Assembly (NCBI GenBank): GCA_013816845.1
Contig: JACDDU010000005.1
Location: forward strand, 205,944-269,943
Direction: 5' to 3'
Length of the DNA stretch: 64,000 nucleotides
Source: Gammaproteobacteria bacterium
GTDB lineage: Bacteria > Pseudomonadota > Gammaproteobacteria > DSM-16500
Shown: one piece after another, positions 45,750 to 55,050 of the stretch
How positions within the stretch are numbered: position 1 is the stretch's first letter
Layout of the letters: each line of letters starts with the position of its first letter
Position numbers and translations under genes: made by a program
The notes under the pieces: model-generated
Told to the model about the DNA's origin: nothing
What the model saw: only the letters and a program-made list of their open reading frames with translations
Database searches by the model: none

Positions 45750-46355
45750 ATGGCTAAAAACAAACTAACCAAAAAAAAGAAAAAACCGACGGTAAAAAAG
45801 AAAAAGTTAGTTACCACACAAAAGAAAAAAACAGTTAAAAGCAGTGTCAAAAGAAAAGTTAACAAAACGGGTGCTAAACCTAAAAAGAAGAAAATTTTAG
45901 CTATACCGCAAGGCTACACGGAACTTACAGCTTATTTAATTGTACATGACGCATCTCAAGCCATTGAATTTTACAAAAAAGCTTTTAGCGCAAAAGAAAC
46001 AATGCGCATGGAGCAACCCAATGGAAAAGTAGGACATGCTGAGTTGAAAATTGGCAACGCGAGAATTATGTTGGCTGATGAATATCCTGAAATGAATACT
46101 CGCAGTCCTCAGTCAATTGGCGGAACGCCAGTGGGGATTCATCTTTATACCAAAAATGTTGATGAAACCGTTGCAAAAGCAGTAGCAGTCGGTGCAAAAC
46201 TTACCCGTCCGGTAGAAGATATGTTTTATGGCGATCGAAGTGGTTCTTTGGAAGATCCCTATGGACACGTTTGGTACGTTTCCACGCACATTGAAGATGT
46301 AACTCCCGCGCAAATTAGAAAACGCGCTGCTAACCTATTCGGTGGCAAATACTAG
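45750..46355 (+). CDS. VOC-family (PhnB-like) protein with lysine-rich tail
   Basis: 201 residues from the ATG at 45750 (AAAGGAG seven bases upstream). Residues 1-50 are mostly Lys with Thr, Val and Ser, like a histone-H1 or nucleic-acid-binding tail. The rest is a glyoxalase/VOC domain of the PhnB type: YTELTAYLIVHDASQAIEFYKKAF, GHAELKIGNARIMLADE, FYGDRSGSLEDPYGHVWYVST. PhnB-like proteins have unclear chemistry. The fusion to a polycationic arm is unusual and suggests binding to DNA, RNA or anionic surfaces. Confidence 0.87.
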   Translation: MAKNKLTKKKKKPTVKKKKLVTTQKKKTVKSSVKRKVNKTGAKPKKKKILAIPQGYTELTAYLIVHDASQAIEFYKKAFSAKETMRMEQPNGKVGHAELKIGNARIMLADEYPEMNTRSPQSIGGTPVGIHLYTKNVDETVAKAVAVGAKLTRPVEDMFYGDRSGSLEDPYGHVWYVSTHIEDVTPAQIRKRAANLFGGKY

Positions 46356-46374
46356 TTCCAAAGTAATGCGAAGT

Positions 46375-46412
46375 GCATAATCCAGGATATCTATCATCTG
46401 GATTATGCTTTT
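46375..46412. terminator. Shared terminator between VOC and srkA genes
   Basis: GCATAATCCAG at 46375-46385 and its exact inverse at 46398-46408 form an 11-bp stem followed by TTTT on the plus strand. The two flanking genes converge on it. Confidence 0.82.
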
Positions 46413-46439
46413 GCGTCTTTGACCTGTTTATTTTGATGC

Positions 46440-47450
46440 TTAAGATAACTTTTCAATTGCACCATCCAGTAAATCAAGTTGTTCGGACAAGTCTTGCAAT
46501 TGTGTTTGCCAGTAACGTGGCGTATTAAACCAAGGAAAGCTCGGTGGAAAAGCAGGATCATTCCAGCGATTGGCAAGCCAAGCTGAATATTGAACCATCC
46601 GTAAGGATCGAAAGGCTTCAACAAGATGGAGTTCACGAAAATTTAAATCATGAAATTCACAATAGCCATCAAGAATGCGATCTAATTCTTGTTTTACTTG
46701 TTGAGTATTACCGGAAAGTAACATCCAAATATCTTGAATGGCGGGCGCCATCAGTGAATCATCTAAATCGACAATACGCGGCCCTGTTTCATTCCACAAA
46801 ACATTTCCTGCATGACAATCACCATGCACACGAATGTAATCGATAGGACCGACGAGCTTAAAACATTCAACCACTTTCTCTAAAACTGATTCTACAACAT
46901 TGCTGTAATTCGCTTGGAGATAATCTGGAATAAAATGATGATTCATTAGAAATTGGTAAGGAATGTAACCATGCGTTTGCGCATCTAAACGCGTGCGATG
47001 TTTAAACGGTGTAATCGCACCAACTGCATGAAGTCGACCAATAAAGCGGCCCATCCATTCTAATTGATCAAGGTTATCTAACTCTAACGGACGCCCTCCA
47101 AGGCGCTTAAAAAGTGCAAAGCGGTAATCTTGATAATGGTGCAGCGTTTGATCGGCAATCATAAGCGGTGCAATAACTGGAATTTCATATTGGACTAATT
47201 CAGCAGAAAATTGATGTTCTTCTAAAATAGATGCATCCGCCCAGCGATGCGGACGATAAAATTTGGCAATGATGGGATCTGATTCTTCAATCCCAATTTG
47301 ATAAACCCGATTTTCATAACTATTGAGGCTGAATAAACTTCCTGTGCAGCGCAATCCTACGCTCTCAACAGCGTCTAAAATAAGACTTGGGTTAAGATTA
47401 ACGAAAGGCGTGTTCTGATCGGCAGTTATAATTAAGTCTTTTTTAGTCAT
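46440..47450 (-). CDS. srkA: Stress response Ser/Thr kinase SrkA (YihE/RdoA)
   Basis: 336 residues from the ATG at 47450 (a GTG at 47471 is possible; neither has a good ribosome site). The aminoglycoside-phosphotransferase-like kinase shows LNSYENRVYQIG, AKFYRPHRWADASILEEHQF, VHGDCHAGNVLW (catalytic Asp) and IVDLDDSLMAPAIQDIWML. Sequence and length match E. coli SrkA throughout. SrkA protects cells from envelope/redox stress and in enterics sits before dsbA; here it is divergent from a NYN nuclease gene. Confidence 0.95.
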   Translation of the reverse strand: MTKKDLIITADQNTPFVNLNPSLILDAVESVGLRCTGSLFSLNSYENRVYQIGIEESDPIIAKFYRPHRWADASILEEHQFSAELVQYEIPVIAPLMIADQTLHHYQDYRFALFKRLGGRPLELDNLDQLEWMGRFIGRLHAVGAITPFKHRTRLDAQTHGYIPYQFLMNHHFIPDYLQANYSNVVESVLEKVVECFKLVGPIDYIRVHGDCHAGNVLWNETGPRIVDLDDSLMAPAIQDIWMLLSGNTQQVKQELDRILDGYCEFHDLNFRELHLVEAFRSLRMVQYSAWLANRWNDPAFPPSFPWFNTPRYWQTQLQDLSEQLDLLDGAIEKLS

Positions 47451-47570
47451 TATGGACGTATAATAAAGCACTATCTATTGCTTGTTAACTGCTATTTAAA
47501 AAATAACGAGATTAGTATGTTTATTCTACAATCACACTTTTATCAAATAATGAAAAGCTGAGGGTTTTGA

Positions 47571-48047
47571 ATGGAACGCGTGGCGATTTTTGTTGATGTT
47601 CAAAATATTTATTACACTGTAAAGAGTTGTTACCGTTGCCATTTTGATTACACTGCCTTTTGGACGCAAGTGACTGCGAATCGAGAAGTTGTGTATGCCT
47701 ATGCCTATGCCATTGATCGTGGTGATCAAAAACAAATGGATTTTCAAAGAATTTTGAAAAATATTGGCTTTAAAATCAAGCTAAAACCCTTCATTGAGCG
47801 AAGTGATGGCTCAAGTAAAGGCGATTGGGATATTGGTATAACGATTGATATTCTAGATAGTGTAAAAGATGTTGATACGATCGTCTTAGCATCGGGCGAT
47901 GGCGATTTTACAATTTTATTAGAAAAAATTCATAATGATTTTGGCATTCCTACTGAAGTTTATGGTGTGTCCACACTCACGGCTAACTCGCTTAAAAATG
48001 CAGCACAAAAATATATTCCTATCGAAGGTCATTTATTAAAAAAATAA
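47571..48047 (+). CDS. NYN-domain (LabA/DUF88-like) putative nuclease
   Basis: 158 residues with GAGGG six bases before the ATG. The PIN-like acidic motifs are IFVDVQNIYY (Asp, Asn), KGDWDIGITIDIL and VLASGDGDFTILLEKI. These are the metal ligands of the NYN/LabA family, predicted RNases. One domain only, no fused LOTUS or RNA-binding part. It converges with darP, with ten bases between stops. Confidence 0.93.
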   Translation: MERVAIFVDVQNIYYTVKSCYRCHFDYTAFWTQVTANREVVYAYAYAIDRGDQKQMDFQRILKNIGFKIKLKPFIERSDGSSKGDWDIGITIDILDSVKDVDTIVLASGDGDFTILLEKIHNDFGIPTEVYGVSTLTANSLKNAAQKYIPIEGHLLKK

Positions 48048-48057
48048 TTGTGGAATT

Positions 48058-48558
48058 TTACTCCTGCACAAAATTGCGCAAGTACCTAAAGAGTTCAGTT
48101 TCTGCTCCCGAATTTTTTTGGATGTCGCGATCATGTTGAGCTTTGCGAATAAGTTGACGCAATAGTTGTCGATCAGCATCTGCATAATTTTCTATAAATT
48201 GTTGTAAAGCAGGATCGCCTTGGGCAATAAGTTTCTCGCGCCATGCTTCAATGTGATTGAAAGAGCGTGTTTGTAGTTCGTGACTATATTGAATTTTTTT
48301 GAGTGCCAGCCGGAGCGGTTCTGGATCAACCTCACGCATTAATTTTCCAATATATTGTAATTGACGTCTTATCGATTCGTGCGTTTTCAAAGAACGTGCA
48401 AAGTAAATGGCATCCCGTAAACGATCGGGAAGTGGCACTTGAGCTAATTGCGATTCAGATAGTTTAATCAGTGCTTCACCAATTTTCTGTAGGGCCGTCA
48501 TATCCTTTTTAAGTTGCGATTTACTAGGTGGCTCTTGATCGTGATGATAGTCTGACAT
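48058..48558 (-). CDS. darP: Ribosome-associated protein DarP (YjgA, DUF615)
   Basis: 166 residues. The N-terminus SKSQLKKDMTALQKIGEALIKLSESQL and the ending AQHDRDIQKNSGAETELFRYLR match YjgA/DarP closely. DarP helps late assembly of the 50S subunit. It is a single-copy core gene of gammaproteobacteria, so finding it 48 kb from a plasmid-type origin bears on what replicon this is. Confidence 0.94.
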   Translation of the reverse strand: MSDYHHDQEPPSKSQLKKDMTALQKIGEALIKLSESQLAQVPLPDRLRDAIYFARSLKTHESIRRQLQYIGKLMREVDPEPLRLALKKIQYSHELQTRSFNHIEAWREKLIAQGDPALQQFIENYADADRQLLRQLIRKAQHDRDIQKNSGAETELFRYLRNFVQE

Positions 48559-48658
48559 GCTTAATCATTGCTCGGTTATGGATAGGTTAGTTGAAACTAT
48601 TTTATCACTGAACGGAAGCGTGCAGGAATAATTTGTTAAGCTTTAGAGAATGGAATTG

Positions 48659-49465
48659 CTATTTGAATAAACCCAATTTAGCGGGAGTTATTGAATTGGA
48701 GTTAGCCAATTGTTGTTCCAAATCCTGCACGCGTTGTTCTAACATTGCAATGGTGCCCTTTTGTGTTTTAATCGTTTTTTCTAATTTCATGAGGGAGAGA
48801 GGTTGGCGCAATTGTTCAATCAATATAGCGATCGCAGGCGTTGCTTTTTTATACGCCATACTCATAGGCGTTCGATTATCAAATGAAATAGCAAAAGGGT
48901 CGGCGCCAGAGTTAATCAACAATTCGATCATCTGCACGGAATTATATTGCACAGCGAGATGAAGCGGCGTTTCATTATATTTGTTTTTCACCTTAACATC
49001 CGCTCCGAAATGAAAGAGCAATTTCGCCATGGCGGAAGAATTTATTTCTTCATCAGTGTTCATTGCTAAAAAATGTAAAGGGGTCATACCATCGTAATTT
49101 TTAGAATTAACTAACGCACCTTTTGCGCATAACATTTGCACAATAGCTTCATGGTTAGGCTCTGGTTCGACCGTGCTTAAATTTGGTTTTTTGGAATTCA
49201 AGCAATAAGCTACTGCATGTAACGGGGTGTCGCCTGCTTTATCTTGATGATGAATGTTCGCGTTATTGGCAAGTAATAAAGCAGCGATATCCGCATATCC
49301 ATGCTGTGCTGCATAGTGCAAAGGGGTTGAACCTTTATCGTCACTACTTTCAAGATGAGTAGATAAGATTAATAATGATTTTATTTTCTCCAAGTTACCA
49401 CTGTTAGCTGCAGCATGTAATGGAAATTTTTTTTCAAATGTTAAGTCAGGTAATATTCTTAGCAT
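48659..49465 (-). CDS. Ankyrin-repeat protein with C-terminal coiled coil
   Basis: 268 residues. About six ankyrin repeats fill residues 12-225: FPLHAAANSGNLEKIKSLL, GSTPLHYAAQHGYADIAALLL, GDTPLHAVAYCL, GMTPLHFLAMN, NETPLHLAVQYNSVQMIELLI, NRTPMSMAYKK. A short heptad coil follows (LEKTIKTQKGTIAMLEQRV). The units are well preserved, unlike the divergent protein at 32221. No secretion signal visible; such proteins act as binding platforms, often as host-directed effectors in this group (inference). Confidence 0.92.
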   Translation of the reverse strand: MLRILPDLTFEKKFPLHAAANSGNLEKIKSLLILSTHLESSDDKGSTPLHYAAQHGYADIAALLLANNANIHHQDKAGDTPLHAVAYCLNSKKPNLSTVEPEPNHEAIVQMLCAKGALVNSKNYDGMTPLHFLAMNTDEEINSSAMAKLLFHFGADVKVKNKYNETPLHLAVQYNSVQMIELLINSGADPFAISFDNRTPMSMAYKKATPAIAILIEQLRQPLSLMKLEKTIKTQKGTIAMLEQRVQDLEQQLANSNSITPAKLGLFK

Positions 49466-49599
49466 TGTAATGATTTCTCTGTGTTGAAATAGGGGTTATA
49501 CGCTAAATAATATTTCAATGAATATCAATGAGATTCGTCTGACGTTGGTTATCACACAAAATGTGACAAAGCTTTTAAATATATCAAAAAGATTTAAAT

Positions 49600-49872
49600 T
49601 TACGAACTCGGACTTTCATTCTGGTTTTTATTAAACATTGCAAGCGCGCGGCGTTTGATATTGACATAAGATTCTTCGGCTGAATCACGAATCGTTTCGG
49701 TGCTGATGCATGTATTATAAATGGCATAAGCCATTAAACTTTCCAACACATCCAAGATATCACGCGCTTTAGCGAAGGCGTCATATTTTTCATCATGAGC
49801 CCCAGTCTTTTCGATGACATCAGAAATATTTGCAAGCATTTGTTCTCGATAATTTATGTTAGTGTTTTCCAT
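49600..49872 (-). CDS. 90-residue helical protein downstream of the repeat protein
   Basis: 90 residues from the ATG at 49872, which has GAGGT just upstream; the frame is open further but overlaps the preceding gene. Sequence MENTNINYREQMLANISDVI then acidic helices, with no recognised motif. It starts seven bases after the 1092-residue repeat gene on the same strand and is surely co-transcribed, so it may be a partner or chaperone of that protein. Its 90-residue acidic make-up would fit a small chaperone, but this is speculation. Confidence 0.6.
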   Translation of the reverse strand: MENTNINYREQMLANISDVIEKTGAHDEKYDAFAKARDILDVLESLMAYAIYNTCISTETIRDSAEESYVNIKRRALAMFNKNQNESPSS

Positions 49873-49879
49873 ACTTACC

Positions 49880-52800
49880 TCAACGTGAAAATACATTAGA
49901 TGATACAGTTGTAGAAAGCTCTGGCTCTTGTGATGAAGGGGGAGGGAGTAATCCAAACTTAAGTAATAAACTCGAATTATTATTAGCTCGTGAAGGATTT
50001 TTATCTTCATTCACAACAACGGGTGATTGAATTAAGTTTTGCTCTTGCTGAGCTTGCGATACTTCTGATGGGACGAAGTCAGTCGTTCTAATAATGGGTG
50101 AGACCTCCACAGAGATATTGAACTCAGTTAACTGCCCATATTTTTGATGTTCAATGTCATGTCGGTTCATGCCGATGATATTAGGTTCTTTACTAAATTT
50201 TTCTGGGTTACTGAATAATAATGATTCATCTATTTTTCGAACAAAAGCATTATAGGGATTTGCATCTTCAATCCCCCGCTCAACGCAGCGATAGGTTGTT
50301 TCTCCGCACTCACGCAAATGGTTCCCAGTCCACGTGGCAGCGCGATACATTTTTCGCCCCGCTAATCGTATTTTTTCACGCGTTAAATACAAAGCATAAC
50401 TTGTTGCAAGGAGTAAGGGTGCGATAAGTACTTCACTGGTTTCTTTAATATGTAAGGCTAACCACGATCCAGCGCGATGAAGAGATCGTCCAATTGTTCT
50501 CACAGCTTCCATCGTTTGAATGGCTGCAAAACTAAATGCCCGTAAAGGGGGAATAGCAATGGTCACCAATAAATCGCTTAATTGATATCCTAGCCAAGCA
50601 GCTGCTTGAAATATAGGCCTAATAACCGCACCCAGGGCGTGTTCTATATATTTTGCAGAAAATGAGATAGCTCGACTTAAAGTCGTGTTTATTGCATCAA
50701 TCACTGTACTGGCTTCAGCTGCAATCCAAGTCGTCGCTCGCCATAACGCGCGTGCGAGAAAAGTGAAATGTTGATAAGTATAAATGGCCAATAATTCCCC
50801 AAGTCTTGCAATGGGACGGGCAATGTCTTCAGCGACTTCGCGCGCTTGATGCGCAAGCCAAGATAAACTGCGATAAAGTATTCTTGCTGTCGTTTCAAAG
50901 ACTGCATAGATGTTCCGCGCAACAAAATCGATGGCTTGCAAAAGCGGGGTACAAATATCTTCGACCATTTCTTGTATATGTTTACTTACCCAAGTTGTGC
51001 TGCGAAATATTATTCGGCCCAAGTTTTCACAAATTTCCTTAAAGTGTAATGCCAGAAATTCTAACGCTCTGCCAAAGGGTCGTAAGCCATCTTTTGCAAA
51101 ATCAGTCGCAAGGATTGCGCCATGATGTAATCTTCTAAAAATGTTTAGGGAAAGAAACTGAAGTGAAAAGATAATATGAGAAACTAAAAATTCTGCTCCC
51201 CTACCAATAGGCCGCATGATGTCTTCAGCAACGTGGTGTAAATGTTTTCCCAACCACATTCCGCCCCGAAGAAGCTTGCGACTTAAATCAAATGCAGTTT
51301 GCTGAATATGGTAAGCAACAAAACTGAGTGCTCGACCCAAAGGAATAAAATCGTACTCCAACATATCTTTAATATGATGCGCAAGGCGGTAAATCCCACG
51401 ATTAATAGGACGTAAGATTGCGGTAAGCACATCATAGGTGAAGAGGCTGGTCAAGATTAGACCGCGAATAATGGGACGCATCACAGTTTGCAAAGTTTCC
51501 TGCAGCTGTTTGGTTACCCATGATAATGAGTGATGAATAATACGCTGACAATCCTCTGCACCTTCTGTTAATTTGTAAAATAAACTCTGGATGGGTCGAT
51601 TCACATAATCCGTTACACCCCGAGTAAGGGTTAGCATGTTAGCTATTGCGCGATTATTTGCCGCAAGATGCCCGTCGCGTTTTCGTAGGAACTGAATATC
51701 TTCTAATTTTCTTTCCGCCTTGAGCGCAGTCCAAAATGACTCGCGGAGCGCACGTCGCTCACGATCGTCTTCTGCATGTTTCGATTTTCTTTCAAGCCAA
51801 TAAAGATTACGGTCAACTATTGTTTGATGATCTTCTGCAGAATATTGTTCCAGGTGCCGTTGCCAAAAAGTAGATTGTTTTGTTCTGCGTGCTTCATCTT
51901 TTTGCGCGTAACTCTTTTCAAGTTGGTCCCAAAATTGTTTTTGGGTAAGCGGGCGTTGTGCATCTGCTTGTTTATGACGGATGGCACGTTCGTTCCAAAA
52001 CAATTTCTTTTCTAAGCTTCTGGCAGAATCTTCATTATGTTGTGTTGTTTTGAGTTCTTGCCATTCAAGGGTACGTTTAACAATTCTTTCCGCATCTTCT
52101 TTCTGATGATTTTCTTTACGGTCGCGCCAATAAGTTTGGGTGGTTGTTTGAAGATTAATATCAGTTTCTTTTTCCTGCGCGATAAGATGTTGCCAAAAAG
52201 CTGCACGTTCAATCGGACGGTTCTTATCGTTCTGCTCATTATGTTCACGACGTTGCTGCCACTGTTGTTTTCTTAACGCCGTTCTTTCGATGTCTTGTTG
52301 CGCATGTTTTTCTTTACGAGTTTGCCAATAACTCTGTCTTTGTTGCTGGCGCACTTCGCGGTCTACGACAGATTGTTTTTGGCGATCTAATCGCTTGCGG
52401 TTGTTTTTCTCAACGCGAAGCAGATCTGCATCTTTTTGAGTCTGGACACGTGTTGCCCAAAATTGTGCGCGCTGAAGAGGTCGATCATGATCTTCTCTGG
52501 CAATCCGTTCTGCACGCTGTTCAAAAAATTGTTTCGCGGCAGCTTTCGATAATTCGTCTTGAGTACGATGTTTTTCAAAACGTTGTTGCCAATAAACTTG
52601 TTTTGCATTTTTTTGAGCGGCATCTTCTTGTTGTTGTTTTAGGGTTCTTGTTTGCCAGTACGCATTCCAATTCACGTGGCGGAGATTATTTTCTTCAGCA
52701 AGGGCATTTTCTCTTAAATGCCAAAATTCAGCGCGTTTATTAGGACGTTCGATATCTTCTTGTTGATGACGCTTGGATCTTGCTGTCCAAAATTCCCCCC

Positions 52801-53158
52801 GGTCAAGCTTTCTCTGGTGATCTTCATGAGTGCGAGCTTCTGATTGCAATTTCTTTGTTAGGGTGCGGAGAAATTTTGTTTCTTCTAATTGACGATGGTG
52901 GTCCGCAACAACGCAGGTTAAAAACTCACGTTGGTAATCTGCGTAAGCTTGATCGAAATTTCGGTGGGCGATTTCACGATTTTTCCAAAATGCTGCTCGC
53001 TGATTTGTTCTGCTCTGATCTTCGCTGTTTCTGCGGAGGGAGGTTTCAACATCGCGATATAACTGTGAATACATTGCCTTACTATCCGGAATTTCATTTT
53101 CCGTGACGGTTTCTAAAGCTTTTTTGATTTCTTCGATTGTTCGGCTGCGGCCCCACAT
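49880..53158 (-). CDS. Giant 22-/44-residue repeat protein, apolipoprotein-like architecture
   Basis: 1092 residues, start behind AAGGTGG. Residues 57-497 are twenty units of exactly 22 residues: an aromatic-Trp pair every 22 positions (W58, 124, 146, 168, 190, 234, 278, 300 ... 476), Asp at +11 and Arg near +3 and +14. This highly charged half should form a long helix of hendecad type. Residues 547-986 are ten units of exactly 44 residues, mostly starting with W (547, 635, 723, 767, 811, 855, 899, 943). Typical unit features are HIxE, ED, RPI with Pro at +15, RAxxFxA, and RxLxR. They are amphipathic helices with regular Pro breaks. The tail is polar. No signal peptide. Resembles exchangeable apolipoproteins in plan, not in sequence. 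No known family. Confidence 0.85.
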   Translation of the reverse strand: MWGRSRTIEEIKKALETVTENEIPDSKAMYSQLYRDVETSLRRNSEDQSRTNQRAAFWKNREIAHRNFDQAYADYQREFLTCVVADHHRQLEETKFLRTLTKKLQSEARTHEDHQRKLDRGEFWTARSKRHQQEDIERPNKRAEFWHLRENALAEENNLRHVNWNAYWQTRTLKQQQEDAAQKNAKQVYWQQRFEKHRTQDELSKAAAKQFFEQRAERIAREDHDRPLQRAQFWATRVQTQKDADLLRVEKNNRKRLDRQKQSVVDREVRQQQRQSYWQTRKEKHAQQDIERTALRKQQWQQRREHNEQNDKNRPIERAAFWQHLIAQEKETDINLQTTTQTYWRDRKENHQKEDAERIVKRTLEWQELKTTQHNEDSARSLEKKLFWNERAIRHKQADAQRPLTQKQFWDQLEKSYAQKDEARRTKQSTFWQRHLEQYSAEDHQTIVDRNLYWLERKSKHAEDDRERRALRESFWTALKAERKLEDIQFLRKRDGHLAANNRAIANMLTLTRGVTDYVNRPIQSLFYKLTEGAEDCQRIIHHSLSWVTKQLQETLQTVMRPIIRGLILTSLFTYDVLTAILRPINRGIYRLAHHIKDMLEYDFIPLGRALSFVAYHIQQTAFDLSRKLLRGGMWLGKHLHHVAEDIMRPIGRGAEFLVSHIIFSLQFLSLNIFRRLHHGAILATDFAKDGLRPFGRALEFLALHFKEICENLGRIIFRSTTWVSKHIQEMVEDICTPLLQAIDFVARNIYAVFETTARILYRSLSWLAHQAREVAEDIARPIARLGELLAIYTYQHFTFLARALWRATTWIAAEASTVIDAINTTLSRAISFSAKYIEHALGAVIRPIFQAAAWLGYQLSDLLVTIAIPPLRAFSFAAIQTMEAVRTIGRSLHRAGSWLALHIKETSEVLIAPLLLATSYALYLTREKIRLAGRKMYRAATWTGNHLRECGETTYRCVERGIEDANPYNAFVRKIDESLLFSNPEKFSKEPNIIGMNRHDIEHQKYGQLTEFNISVEVSPIIRTTDFVPSEVSQAQQEQNLIQSPVVVNEDKNPSRANNNSSLLLKFGLLPPPSSQEPELSTTVSSNVFSR
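50201..51520 (-). repeat. 132-bp coding repeats (44-residue amphipathic units)
   Basis: Ten in-frame units without any length change encode residues 547-986 of the giant repeat protein; the last unit is degenerate. The DNA copies have drifted in sequence, so the constant length is maintained at the protein level. Confidence 0.8.
51668..52990 (-). repeat. 66-bp coding repeats (22-residue Trp/Asp units)
   Basis: Twenty in-frame 66-bp units encode residues 57-497. Two units (around residues 102 and 256) lost the aromatic pair but keep the phase. No insertions or deletions are seen over 1.3 kb. Confidence 0.85.
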
Positions 53159-53378
53159 AGTAGTACCACCTTCTTTTAATTATTTTTTACGGAGATAATT
53201 TGATCAAAAAATGTGCAAAATTATAATTATAGTGATTAATGATGACCACCCTTGGCGCACTTTATCATTAGTAAAGCTGTTTTACAATTAGACAATTTTT
53301 TGTCATTGTTAATCCAATTTTTAAATCAATTTTAATTTACAGTAAAATGAACGCTGATAAAGAAATGAGGCTTTTTTT

Positions 53379-54872
53379 ATGTCTTCTGAATTATCCATAG
53401 AAAAATTACAAGCCTGTGTTGGAAAGGAGTTTGTTCACACCGAGATGACAGAAAAAAAGATTGCAGGTACACCTTATCGGGGTGGCGTCGCACAAGTGGA
53501 TTTTCTAGCAATTGTTGATCCCGGAGATGTCAATGAAATTAGTACAGTTGTTCAGTATTGTGCTGAAGAAAATATCGCTATTACAACGCAAGGTGGGCTC
53601 ACTTCATTGACCCTTGCCTCGATTCCCACACCCGTTGAAAAAGAGCAACGTCTACAAATTATTTTACGAATGAAAAGACTGCATAACATTCTTTCTTTTA
53701 AATATGATTCAGCAGGCAAGGTGATTGCAGTGACCGCTCAACCTGGCATAACGCTTGCCTCTTTGAATGAGGCCCTCAAACCTTTAAGAGTGAAGGTTCC
53801 AATTGGTTTAGCAATCGGTTATCAAGCCGAACTTGGAGGAATGGTTGCAACGAATGCTGGCGGAACGGAAGCTGCATTTAAAGGACGACCTGAAACGTTG
53901 GTCGAAGCATTAGAGGTCGTAACTGCTGAAGGTGCCATTGTTCATTTACCCAGAGATGATAGTCCTCATTTGCAACTCAAAGATTTTATTGGCCAAGAAG
54001 GGACAACTGGCATTATTACTGCGATTACCATTAAAACTATTCCGCTACCCTCGCAACGAAAAGTTGCATTAATTGAAACACAAACACTCACTGGCATGTA
54101 TCGGTTATTGCAACTATTGAAGGACCAGGTGGGAGTTTACCTTAATGCTTTTGAACGCATCGATCTGAATATTTTAAATTTAATGTGTTACTACTACCAA
54201 AAGCCTGATCCTTTTCTTCAACGTAGAGAGTTAGGGAAAAAACCTGCAAAGCATGTACTACTTATCGAATTAGATGCAGAGAATTTGCAAATTGATTTAG
54301 GCCAAAAGTTACAACATGTTTTAAATACGGCAAAAGAATCAGACATCATTGAATCATTCTGGATGGGAAATACGGAACATGAAGCGAAAGAAATATGGTC
54401 TTATCGTAATGTCATATTGTCAGAATCTATAAAACGTCGTGCACACGATGTAACTGGGACGACGGTTGCTTTTGATTTAGGTTTACCGGCCGAGGATCAT
54501 GCACCTTTTCCTAGTGATGCTTTTGAAAAAAAACTTAAAGCTCACCTCCCCGATATTGAACTCTATAGCTTCGGTCACGCTGCCGGTGGAGGAAAGGGAG
54601 GCACATTATTACATTTTGATATTGTAGTTTCTAAAGGTACTGATGCTGCATCAATTGAAATCCTTAAACAAATTGTCTACCAGGAAATTGTTGCGCGTCA
54701 CGGAACGATAGCTGCAGAGCATGGCATCGGTATCTACCGACAAACCGACTTCAAAAAGTATGATCCAGAAGGTTATAAAATTAGACTAGAAAGAAAAAAA
54801 AGACTTGATCCAAAAAATATCTTCAACCCCGGTAAAGTTGTTTCTATTGCAGATGTCAAAGGTGCTGACTAA
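53379..54872 (+). CDS. FAD-linked oxidase (GlcD/D-lactate or 2-hydroxyacid dehydrogenase type)
   Basis: 497 residues. The FAD domain shows PGDVNEISTVVQYCAEENI, TTQGGLTSLT, VTAQPGITLASLNEAL, GYQAELGGMVATNAGGTEA and GQEGTTGIITAITIK. The C-terminal oxidase domain has metal-site motifs GHAAGGGKGGTLLHFD and AAEHGIGIYRQ, and ends RLDPKNIFNPGKV. This is the FAD-oxidase_C group of D-lactate, glycolate and 2-hydroxyglutarate dehydrogenases. The protein is cytoplasmic or membrane-associated, without signal. Substrate cannot be fixed. Divergent from the repeat-protein gene. Confidence 0.92.
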   Translation: MSSELSIEKLQACVGKEFVHTEMTEKKIAGTPYRGGVAQVDFLAIVDPGDVNEISTVVQYCAEENIAITTQGGLTSLTLASIPTPVEKEQRLQIILRMKRLHNILSFKYDSAGKVIAVTAQPGITLASLNEALKPLRVKVPIGLAIGYQAELGGMVATNAGGTEAAFKGRPETLVEALEVVTAEGAIVHLPRDDSPHLQLKDFIGQEGTTGIITAITIKTIPLPSQRKVALIETQTLTGMYRLLQLLKDQVGVYLNAFERIDLNILNLMCYYYQKPDPFLQRRELGKKPAKHVLLIELDAENLQIDLGQKLQHVLNTAKESDIIESFWMGNTEHEAKEIWSYRNVILSESIKRRAHDVTGTTVAFDLGLPAEDHAPFPSDAFEKKLKAHLPDIELYSFGHAAGGGKGGTLLHFDIVVSKGTDAASIEILKQIVYQEIVARHGTIAAEHGIGIYRQTDFKKYDPEGYKIRLERKKRLDPKNIFNPGKVVSIADVKGAD

Positions 54873-55050
54873 AAAAGATCCGAATGTGCAGAATCAATAA
54901 GTCATTTTAAAATCCAAATCATTCAATTGTTGCTATGATGCAGCGTAGCTCGACGTCTGTTTATCTTAAACCAATTTTGTTTGAGCTATTTAGTTCACTA
55001 GATATAAAAAGATATTTTGAGTTTTAATATAATCAATAAGGAAGTAGCGT

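Noticed and set aside
50221-53106. Several plus-strand frames opposite the giant repeat gene
   Set aside because: Shadows of the 66/132-bp repeats; the minus frame has a ribosome site and consistent periodicity, these do not.
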